A stretch of 24,200 nt of DNA from Silene noctiflora (taxonomy: Eukaryota > Streptophyta > Magnoliopsida > Caryophyllales > Caryophyllaceae): NCBI GenBank assembly GCA_009801015.1, contig VHZZ01000009.1, forward strand, positions 665,021-689,220, in the 5' to 3' direction. Below the pieces are notes generated by a model, which did no database searches, had not been told where the DNA came from, and saw nothing but the letters and a program-made list of their open reading frames with translations. Below are positions 9,728-16,891 of the stretch, in pieces. The translations under genes were made by a program, and so were the position numbers. Every line of letters begins with the position of its first letter. The first letter of the stretch is position 1.

Positions 9728-10304
9728 TTATTTGTCAACTTGATTAAGCTTTCCCAACCCATTGCAATTCTGACAAACAATCTGAGCTTGATCCTTACGA
9801 GCAGCATTCGCCCTCAACTGCACTCCTGATTTCCTCACGAAACCCGCTCCATCACATTCCGGGCAACTGTCATGAATTCAGATAATTAAGGTAAAATTTT
9901 AAAAGTCTAAAAATTTAACTAAAAATTTCGAATTTTTCATTTTTCACCTCTGGTTACGAAATACTTCACGATATAAGAAGCGCAAACAATTCACAATATA
10001 AGAAGCGCAAACAATTTAATACAGGAAGAGAGTGAGAGCAGCAAGCATACGTATCTTTACGAGAGAAAAGGATAGGAAAAGCAGTTCCAAGCAGAGCGAC
10101 AGTAACAGCACCAGCAATCAGATATGTCGTGCTATCAGACGACAGATCCCCGACTGCAGCTGTAACAGTTAACGGTTTCTTGCTGTTGAACCCGGGTTGT
10201 CGGATTCGAATAACAGATGGACCCACAAGGGAGTTACAGTTACTGACTGATGCTGGTTTATTGCTGATCAGGAATGCAGACTTCAGGGGAGTTACTGATG
10301 CCAT
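9728..10304 (-). CDS. Plastid-targeted DnaJ-type CXXCXGXG zinc-finger protein, 2 exons, 130 aa
   Basis: Exons 10304-10051 and 9866-9728 with a GT-AG intron; the split codon is Thr85. Residues 1-~50 look like a chloroplast transit peptide: rich in Ser, Lys and Arg, few acidic residues, ending near VTAA/VGD. A hydrophobic stretch at ~61-80 (YLIAGAVTVALLGTAFPILF) is a probable membrane anchor. The C-terminus carries two DnaJ cysteine motifs, CPECDGAG (86-93) and CQNCNGLG (116-123), enough for one zinc site; there is no J domain. It ends GKLNQVDK. This is the architecture of the small plant 'chaperone DnaJ-related' proteins (BSD2/LQY1-like superfamily, zinc-finger only), which assist protein folding or redox maintenance in plastids. 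Which subfamily member it is I cannot say; a role with thylakoid proteins is inference from the anchor. Confidence 0.88.
9965..10016 (+). repeat. 25-bp tandem duplication in the DnaJ-type gene intron
   Basis: ATATAAGAAGCGCAAACAATT occurs at 9971 and again at 9996, a head-to-tail duplication with a 25-bp period and a partial third unit (TTCAC at 9965). It lies inside the only intron, away from the splice sites. Confidence 0.8.
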
Positions 10305-11206
10305 ATCAGATTTTTTCAGGTAATGCAGGTAATTGTTTCTGACAGACTGACAGTTTGATGTTCTGAAATTGTGTTAAAAAAGGGAATGAAATGAAGAAAG
10401 AATGGTGGTTAATGGATAAGAACACGTCAGAAATGAAGATTGCAAAGATAGTTTGAGTTTGTTTGGATAAGGTTTTGTCCTACATTTTAGTGGTCACATC
10501 TTTTGGGTGAATTGAGTTTTAGGCATGGTATCAAATATCGGTTTTGGTCGGTTTTAGACTCTGAATATACGATTGGTTGTTACGACTAGATCTCCATCAT
10601 TCCGGTAGAAGGGTACTTAATAGTTAATACTATTCAGGAGACGGAACTGTATCATAGCATGTTCAAAAGTTTTTTAGAACCAGAGCCTATACCAAATCAT
10701 TTGTTTTTGTTTGGAGGCGAATGTTAGGTTTAAGTACTATTTGCTACAAAAACTAAGTTTTTTTATTATAAGGGGACTTAAATTGTCTTGTACAACCAGC
10801 TTCTCAAGTTTATGTGACGGCCATCATACCTTGTCAAGTAGTGAAATCATGATACGGATATTGCTAACGTGGAATTCTAGTTTTTTCATACTTGTTGGCT
10901 AACAAAAAGTAGTCTAACCAACGCTGACTAATGTATTTGGGAGACTTTGTTCCGAATGTCAAAGTTAAGACCCGGTATACGATTCAGAAATTGGGCCTAA
11001 ATTTGGAGTAGATGTTGCCTATATGTTAACTTAGTGATTTCCTACCAATTGAATGAGAGGCTCAAGAAAGTTAGTCCAACTTTTGAACACTTTCAACTCT
11101 TTGGCCAAACTCCGAGAACTTAATCAAACGCCCTACAAGCCGCATATGAGTCTAACCGGTCAAGACTTTTAACCCTCAACATCTAAGCAGAGTTGAACCG
11201 GGACTA
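10305..11206. other. Intergenic region without a recognised feature
   Basis: The first ~150 bases are upstream of the DnaJ-type gene and should hold its promoter and leader, but no clear TATA box was found. The rest is AT-rich with only short frames that lack domains. Confidence 0.4.
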
Positions 11207-11265
11207 CTAACAATAACTGCCAAGTCCACAGGATTGAACCTACAAGTCTCCACCTAAGTCCAAAA
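11207..11265 (-). mobile_element. SINE-like B-box fragment (minus strand)
   Basis: On the minus strand, GGACTTAGGTGGAGACTTG is followed by TAGGTTCAATCCTGTGG, a near-perfect Pol III B box (GGTTCAATCC). The 'CTTAGGTG..GAGAC' wording resembles the SINE at 16241. No A box or ends were found, so it is only a fragment. Confidence 0.35.
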
Positions 11266-11639
11266 GAGATACAAAAATTGGCTGAATGGTTCGACAATTG
11301 TAGACTTCACAATGGGTTCGAGTTTAATCTAGTTTGGGTCGGCCCCAGCCAACTCACTATAGTAAACGTGGCTATACCACTAAATCCCGATACTCAAAAT
11401 TTTTTACCGTTAAAAAGTAAATATTATTCGCGAGCTGTGTCGTATCATTATCACCCATGGTTAAAAATGGGAGACATGAAAGTGGAGTGCTGTAACTCTG
11501 TAAGCCATGATTCCAAAAGCACATTATAATCACAATCATAAAATTGATGTCATACATGAAACGTAAAGAAATGAAGAAACTTTGAATATGGAATATACTC
11601 CCTCAAATAGGTGAAGTCACATCATTAAAGTTGATTGTG

Positions 11640-11850
11640 TTAGTTGTAAAATGACACATTATATAGACGATCTATAACCCACGACCACTTAGATCAACTC
11701 GGAAGGGATTGTTCTAACTTAATCAGAGGTCTCGTGCTTGAGCTCTGAAAACGCAGAAGTGTTGAAACTCATGAAGGAGAGCTTTACCGCCCTAGTGGTC
11801 CTACCCGACTCAAATCCGAATTAAACCGAATGGTTTACACCGAAAAAAAT
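11640..11850 (+). mobile_element. SINE-like sequence (tRNA-derived family)
   Basis: CTTAATCAGAGGTCTCGTGC, then TTGAGCTC, contains a decayed Pol III B box (GTGCTTGAGCTC). It is followed by CGCAGAAGTGTTG, GGAGAGCTTTACCGCCC and GGTCCTACCCGACTC AAATCCG, an order I recognise from tRNA-derived SINEs common in dicot, especially Caryophyllales, genomes. It ends in an A-rich tail (CCGAAAAAAATAAATAAGG). The left end is uncertain. Confidence 0.45.
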
Positions 11851-12656
11851 AAATAAGGATCTATACACATATTCTAACTAATGTTGGGCTATGAATAACT
11901 TATTGTTTTGGAATTCTTTTCACTTTGTTGTGTAATATGCTATAGAATATTCACATTTTAGTTGAACATGTGTTGTGTTTCAAGCATTTCTTGCTGATTT
12001 TTAATCATGCTTTCTCCACCACTTCCATATAATAATAATCCGAATAATAATACCGACAAGTCGACAACAATCGCTCCTTTGTTCAATCCATTTCACTACA
12101 TTTGTCAAACTTAGAAAAAATTGAATAATATAGATATATAGAATCTTTTTCAAGATATATATATATTTTTTAACTATTTAAAATTTAGCAAACTTGTTAA
12201 CTAATAGGGCGCTTGTCCCTGCTCACATTTGAAAATTTCAAATTTTTTGGTTAAATTTTTTGAATTATTTCAAAGTTATCTTATATTATTACTTATAGTA
12301 TTATATTTGTCGCATTGAAATTTTTCTTTGACTTTAAATCCTAATACCGCTAGTGCCTCTTTTTATTTACGTGAACATGGCCGAAACATTCTTTCACTTA
12401 AAGTGTGCTTGCGAGTTACGACATAGTATCACAAGAATCACAACAATACACACCTATAGTTTATTTTACTTCACCATGTCGCGGTTGACACTTACAAGTG
12501 AGTAATTGTATGTTACGACCACTCGACCAGCACAGACACTCTAACAATGCTCCAAGAAAAACTAGTACTTGTAATACTCCGTATGCTCCATAAGACAGGG
12601 TAAGTCAAAACTAAAAGCTGCAACTAAAAATGAATGAAATCTAACCAAACATAATG
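11851..12656. other. AT-rich intergenic region
   Basis: No gene is seen. An inverted relative of the 12665-12817 MITE may be present at ~12205-12260, where the string TTGAAAATTTCAAATTTTTTGG matches the reverse complement of part of that element. AATAATAAT-type simple sequence lies at ~12029-12052, and TATATATATATTTTT near 12156. Confidence 0.35.
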
Positions 12657-12825
12657 ATTTGAGGCGGTAGCGGAGCCAGGATCTTAAATCAGAGGGGAAG
12701 AAAAGGTAATATTATAAGAAAACCTTGAAAAGAATTCGTAAATTTAAACTAAAAATTTCAAAAATTTTCATCGGTAACAGGAGCGGACGCCTCTGCTAAT
12801 CCCTTGCTCAACCACTGATTTGAGG
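12657..12825 (+). mobile_element. hAT-type MITE with 8-bp target duplication
   Basis: Element 12665-12817 (153 bp) is flanked by ATTTGAGG on both sides (12657-12664 and 12818-12825), a perfect 8-bp duplication, the hAT hallmark. Imperfect terminal inverted repeats: the left end begins CGGTAGCGGAGCCAGGATC; the right end read inverted begins CAGTGGTTGAGCAAGGGATT. Both descend from a CAGTGGCGGAGCCAGGA-type end that is widespread in plant genomes. The inside is AT-rich and non-coding. It sits about 135 bp beyond the 3' end of the RING gene. Related internal sequence occurs in the DnaJ-type gene intron (~9890-9955). Confidence 0.75.
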
Positions 12826-12960
12826 GAAGTAGTGAATGATTCAATTTATTCATACAAGTAAGAAAATCCAACATTTTAACTTACATGCATTTTAAACTTA
12901 GGTACTACTCCTATTTTATTTAAAATGGACCGTACTTCCTCTGTTCCATTAAATTGTATA

Positions 12961-13704
12961 TTAAGCTGGACTATCAGTACTTTTACGTCGAAACAACGAC
13001 CATAACCCATTCAAAACCCGACCCAAACCCGACCTTCCTTGATTCCTCCTCCGCTCTCTCCTCGGCCACGACACCCTCCTCGTACCGCCACGGGCATCGT
13101 CCGTCTCGGTATAAGCCACCGGATACTCCCTTTCCGCTTCATCTTCACCGCCATAAAACCTCCCAACCGCATAGGCGCCACCCGGCAACCTCCATATCCT
13201 CAACCCAACCCTCTCCTCATCCTCTAAATTCGAGTTTGAGTCCGGGTTCGGGTTGACTTCAGTAGGTAGCTTGAACCGGCAAACAGGGCAAGAATTGCTC
13301 CGCAACAACCAAGGCAGAATACAACCCGGATGGTACACGTGGCGACACGGCAATTCCCTCGCTTCGTCGCCGAACTCGAAGATTTCCTTACAAACAGCGC
13401 AATGCGATTGGAAGAGGAGCTCAGAGTTACCGATTTTGAGCAGGGGAATGGTGTTGATGGCTGATTTAGCTGCAGGACCTCTGTCGATATCTACAGCGGC
13501 CCTGCCGATTTGGTGGAGAAGGTGGTGGATGGGGGAGGTGGCGAGGAAGTCGGAGACGGTGTCGGGTTCGGGTTGAGGTGGAGGAGGAGGGGAGATGGAG
13601 GAGAGGGAGGAGGAGCAGAGAGGACATATGGAGAAATGGTGGGTGTGGAGAGTTATGAATTGGTCGCATGTGTTGCACCAGTAGGTGTATCCGGCTGAGT
13701 TCAT
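12961..13704 (-). CDS. RDUF-like: RING-H2 E3 ubiquitin ligase, RDUF1/2-like (zinc-ribbon + RING + DUF1117), 247 aa
   Basis: Single uninterrupted frame. An N-terminal zinc-ribbon-like CxxC pair (Cys10/13 and Cys27/30) comes first, then a Pro-rich linker (39-47). A pre-RING segment (AAKSAINTIPLLKI) leads to the RING-H2 ligands C102, C105, C120, H122, H125, C128, C139, C142 with Trp132 at the E2 contact, and a DUF1117-type C-terminus (GLRIWRLPGGAYAVGRF, EREYPVAYTE, ~167-201) ending in a basic tail. This order is that of Arabidopsis RDUF1/RDUF2, E3 ligases tied to ABA and drought response. It is shorter than those (~400 aa, from memory) because the linkers are compact. The coding region is GC-rich against its surroundings. 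A missing-intron retrogene is unlikely, since the family is normally intronless. Function is inferred from family only. Confidence 0.93.
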   Translation of the reverse strand: MNSAGYTYWCNTCDQFITLHTHHFSICPLCSSSLSSISPPPPPQPEPDTVSDFLATSPIHHLLHQIGRAAVDIDRGPAAKSAINTIPLLKIGNSELLFQSHCAVCKEIFEFGDEARELPCRHVYHPGCILPWLLRSNSCPVCRFKLPTEVNPNPDSNSNLEDEERVGLRIWRLPGGAYAVGRFYGGEDEAEREYPVAYTETDDARGGTRRVSWPRRERRRNQGRSGLGRVLNGLWSLFRRKSTDSPA

Positions 13705-13910
13705 TTTAATTGAGTCGGAGATTATTCACTGTTGTCGACGGCGAAAACTCGAATATTAGTAGAGGATGGAGGAGAAAGAGGAGAGTGTTGCTTAAGTTGA
13801 TGAATGACTCTAAAACTTGCACCTTTATGGCTTTATTTTCCTTGTACAAACTCAAAGTGTGGAGTGTGATACTTCTCAAGAATTTAAATGAATTTTAGGG
13901 AGGATATACT

Positions 13911-14113
13911 AAATTTTTTTTTGCATGTGACGGCACTATCCGTTATAAGCTAAAGACGGATAGTCCATTTCACAATAAGGCAAGTGAGAGGGTAATTGAG
14001 GAAGAAATTGAGCATCCCATGGATAATGTCACTTACATATTGTGAAAGGGGCATTATCCGTCTTCAGCTTGTGACGGATAGTGCCCGTCTTCGATGAGAA
14101 TTTGTGCAAAAAA
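13911..14113 (+). mobile_element. MITE with ~50-bp terminal inverted repeats
   Basis: GACGGCACTATCCGT begins an arm at 13929; its inverse ends at 14089 (GGATAGTGCCCGTC). The arms match over about 50 bp with mismatches, including the internal ACGGATA / TATCCGT and ATTGTGAAA / TTTCACAAT strings. Outside the arms, poly-T plus GCA on the left (~13913-13925) mirrors GTGCAAAAAAA on the right. The 7-mer ATATACT flanks both sides (13904-13910, 14114-14120), a possible target duplication. The family is not certain; Mutator-type is a guess. Confidence 0.6.
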
Positions 14114-14120
14114 ATATACT

Positions 14121-14633
14121 TGGTCGTGGAGTAGAGTGGATAAATTTAACTTAATTAACACGTTTGATCTAAAATCTATACTAAATTTTAATCTATTCAG
14201 CCCTAATTTAGATCAACTTATGACTAAATTTCGTCTAATCAACCTTACCTCTAACTCTTCTCCATCCGACCTACCCCAATTTTAATTGAATATTTACTCG
14301 TTTTAACCTTCTACAAAATTATGCATGAACTCAACCCGTCCCTAACATGTCAATAAGTCATAGTGAAGTCCAACGTGAGCAAATTCGACCAACCTTCAAT
14401 ACCCCTATGATTTGGTCGGACTTGATGTAGGTATTAACAATAAGAAACTCCACAGTTACGCGTGGTTATTGCGAAATAGTCTTATGATGGATGACCTTCT
14501 AGCAAAATGCGCTGAAAAAGACTTGCGTTGGTGTGAGAGTCATACACAACCTGATGAGTTATTGTGTATCACCACTTTCGGTTCATGTTTGGGGTCGGGT
14601 TGTTCCATTAACCACCCTTGCTCACTAGTAAAT
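14121..14633. other. Intergenic region left of the solo LTR
   Basis: No recognised gene. A frame at 14412-14681 runs into the LTR and has no domain; its wording (SYAWLLRNSLMMDDLLAKC) does not match a family I know. It may be decayed transposon sequence into which the LTR inserted. Confidence 0.3.
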
Positions 14634-16052
14634 GAGAGTGTAATACCCGCCCTTTTAGGACCCTTGACTATCGTTGACTGACCGTAGTACTAGTTGGGTC
14701 TCGGTTAAATGCTTGTTGATGTGTGATGGCGGAGTAGTGCGATTCACGTCGGTCACTCGATCGAGTAGNATAGTACTCGATCGAGTAGAGGTCACTCGAT
14801 CGAGTAAGCGACTTACTCGATCGAGTAAGTGTGTCGGTGGGGATGTGGAATCCAGCTGTAAAGTCACTCGATCGAGTAAGCTAGTTACTCGATCGAGTAT
14901 CGGTCACTCGATCGAGTAACTTACGTACTCGATCGAGCAAGGGGTCGGCAGCGTTATAATATATATCGCTAAATCAGAAATATCGAAGGATATTTCATTT
15001 CCTTCTTTTTCTTCCGTAAACCTAGATATGTCGCCTCACCAGATCTCCCTTGTTCTCACCCTCTAGAGGCCAAGGGAGATGCCTCACCTTGGGAGTCGGG
15101 AAGCAACCATGTCGTTGGAATGCTTGTATAGGTATGTCTTATGACCGATTGTTAGTGTTTGTGTATGTAATAAGTGTTAGATGTCGTTGTATGTCTTAGG
15201 ACGTCGATGGTGGCTTACGCGGTAAGGCTACGGCCGGAGTGGATGCTTTTGCTAAAAGGTAGGTTTGCCCTACTCAGTTCTATATGATGTCGCTGCTATA
15301 AGGTGTAATTGATTGTTGTTATTGGTTTTGCGATGTTGTTAACTTAGTTATGATGATGATTGTATGTTCGATACGGATTGTTGTGACGGTATGTTGGAGT
15401 TGGAGGTTGGAGTCTGATGCGAGATGCGTTCTCGGCTGAGTGGAGTCACTTGCGGGAGTGGCTTCACGCCCTTGGTTCGCCCTCCGTGGAACCCGCCACG
15501 GGAGGGGATGTGCACATTAATGGACATGGGTTGTCGCTCGATTGATGAGCGGGGCTTAGGTGGGAACGGCTGCGGTCCCCCACTGNCAGGGCTACACACC
15601 TTGGGTGTGTAGTCAGCGATGTGATGATGACAGGGTGAGGCGTGGTGGAAAAGAGAATGGAGGACTGTATTGATTGTATGTTTCTGGTTTATATCTCTTG
15701 TCCTTTTGTATAGTACTGACCGGTGTGGTTTTCTCTTTGTTGTTTCTGTGCTGTGTCTGCCGTGATCCGTGTGTGGTGAGCAGTTCGGTATGTCAGGTGG
15801 CCTTTGGGAGTCTTGCTGGGTTTCGGAGGGACGAGTTACCACGAGTCACGACGGCAGAGTTGTAATCACCAAGTTTAGTTTATGAGTTGTATTTTATTTT
15901 ATCTTTTTGTAAACACTTGTAACAATTACTTAATTGGTCTATTATCGACACTTGATTATTACTTACCTCGGGGAACCGAGATGAGTAACATCCTCTTTTA
16001 TGTGGGAATCGCCTAGCTAACGGTCCTATATAAACGGGGGTGTTACAGAGAG
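14634..16052 (+). mobile_element. Solo LTR (probably Ty3/gypsy-type) with GAGAG target duplication
   Basis: The element 14639-16047 (1409 bp) begins TGTAATACCC and ends GGGTGTTACA, the short inverted TG...CA termini of an LTR. It is flanked by GAGAG on each side (14634-14638 and 16048-16052), a perfect 5-bp duplication. No second LTR, primer-binding site, polypurine tract or gag-pol sequence is present, so this is a solo LTR left by recombination between two LTRs. A TATAATATATAT run at ~14956-14967 is a candidate promoter, downstream of the palindrome array. Frames inside are non-coding; two N bases (14769, 15586) lie within. TGTAACACCC-type ends are common in plant Ty3/gypsy chromoviral elements; orientation is by convention only. 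Confidence 0.85.
14755..14938 (+). repeat. Ordered array of eight ACTCGATCGAGT palindromes inside the LTR
   Basis: Perfect 12-bp palindromes start at 14755, 14775, 14794, 14815, 14866, 14887 and 14906, and an eighth with one change (ACTCGATCGAGC) at 14927. Start-to-start steps are 20, 19, 21, 51, 21, 19, 21: two blocks of four with an approximately 20-bp rhythm. The base before each copy alternates C, T, C, T in both blocks. The array lies directly upstream of the putative LTR TATA run. Confidence 0.95.
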
Positions 16053-16240
16053 ATAGTACACTCTTTGGTAACGAATTTGTAGATATGGGACTGTTTGATT
16101 TATGTTATTGTTGATAAACTTTGTCCAACTAGACCTTTACTTTCACTACTCAACAAACTTAAAGTTATTGGCTTTTATCCCACCTAATTAATGAACGTAA
16201 GCTGAATTTAGTAAATACCAAACTAGGCGGTACTTGCCCG

Positions 16241-16400
16241 TAAGGGGGGAGTCTAGTGGTTAAAACTTAGGTGAAATTCCCTGGAGACCCAGGTTTAAGC
16301 CTCCTCAAGAACAAAATCTTGTGGAGCATTATTGGCCTGAGTTCACGCCTAATAGACTTAGAGCCTGTCACCCTCGGTCCTCGGGTGACTTACCTGGTAT
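16241..16400 (+). mobile_element. tRNA-derived SINE
   Basis: AGTCTAGTGGTTAAAAC (~16250-16266) is a good A box. About 25 bases further on, ACCCAGGTTTAAGCCTC (~16287-16303) is a B box with the GGTTTAAGCC core. The body continues with GAGCCTGTCACCCTCGG and GTGACTTACCTGG, typical of plant SINE 3' regions. Target duplications and an exact 3' end were not found. Confidence 0.6.
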
Positions 16401-16760
16401 ATGCGCATTGCAACCTTCAAAAAATCCATAACAAAATATTGTGTTTTCAACATTATTTCTTTTTCTATTGTTTTGAACCAAAAATCCCACCCAAATCCGA
16501 TCAGAATGTCTATTCTAAATAAGTTGATAATAACACATCTAATAATTACCCAAACTAAAAACAATCCGATCCAACTCCAACTCGAGTTTTCGCAAATTTA
16601 AAACAAACTTGACTTAAAAGTAACCCGAGCAGCATCTGACCCAATTAACCCGATTTGCCAGGCCAATCTTCGTCGACATACAAAAAAAAAAGAGTGGAAT
16701 TATAGAAGCATCTAGTACAATCTCGAAAACTTTCCTTTCATACCAACAACACAACAAGTA
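16401..16760. other. Region upstream of the Fes1A-like gene
   Basis: AT-rich, no gene. It ends at the likely core promoter. GAAAACTTTCC (~16726-16736) looks vaguely like a heat-shock element, but the GAA/TTC spacing is wrong for a canonical one. Confidence 0.3.
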
Positions 16761-16765
16761 GTTCA

Positions 16766-16773
16766 TATATAAT
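16766..16773 (+). promoter_or_regulatory. Candidate TATA box of the Fes1A-like gene
   Basis: TATATAAT lies about 120 bases before the ATG at 16892, giving a leader of ~95 nt if transcription starts ~30 bases on. The next bases hold TTCGAAGCCGAAAGAAGAA (~16783-16801), a cluster of GAA/TTC units that resembles a loose heat-shock element. Confidence 0.5.
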
Positions 16774-16891
16774 CAGCCAATCTTCGAAGCCGAAAGAAGA
16801 ACAAAGGCCGCCCAAACGTTGACAAATCCCAATTTCTCTCTAAAAACCTCATCAAAATCCGCCATTGTTGCCATTAATTCAACTTTCAAGG

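Noticed and set aside
12954..13698. Plus-strand frames opposite the RING gene
   Set aside because: They are antisense shadows of a GC-rich coding exon; their Pro/Arg/Gly-rich composition has no domain.
14412..14919. Frames running into the LTR and palindrome array as coding genes
   Set aside because: They cross the LTR boundary and consist partly of the translated palindrome repeat.
14755..14938. Palindrome array as a CRISPR array
   Set aside because: The repeats are 12 bp with ~8-bp spacers, inside a plant LTR; the spacers are not unique 30-40 bp sequences.
15348..15865. LTR-internal frames of 60-164 residues as retrotransposon protein
   Set aside because: They lack gag, protease, RT or integrase motifs, and LTRs are normally non-coding.
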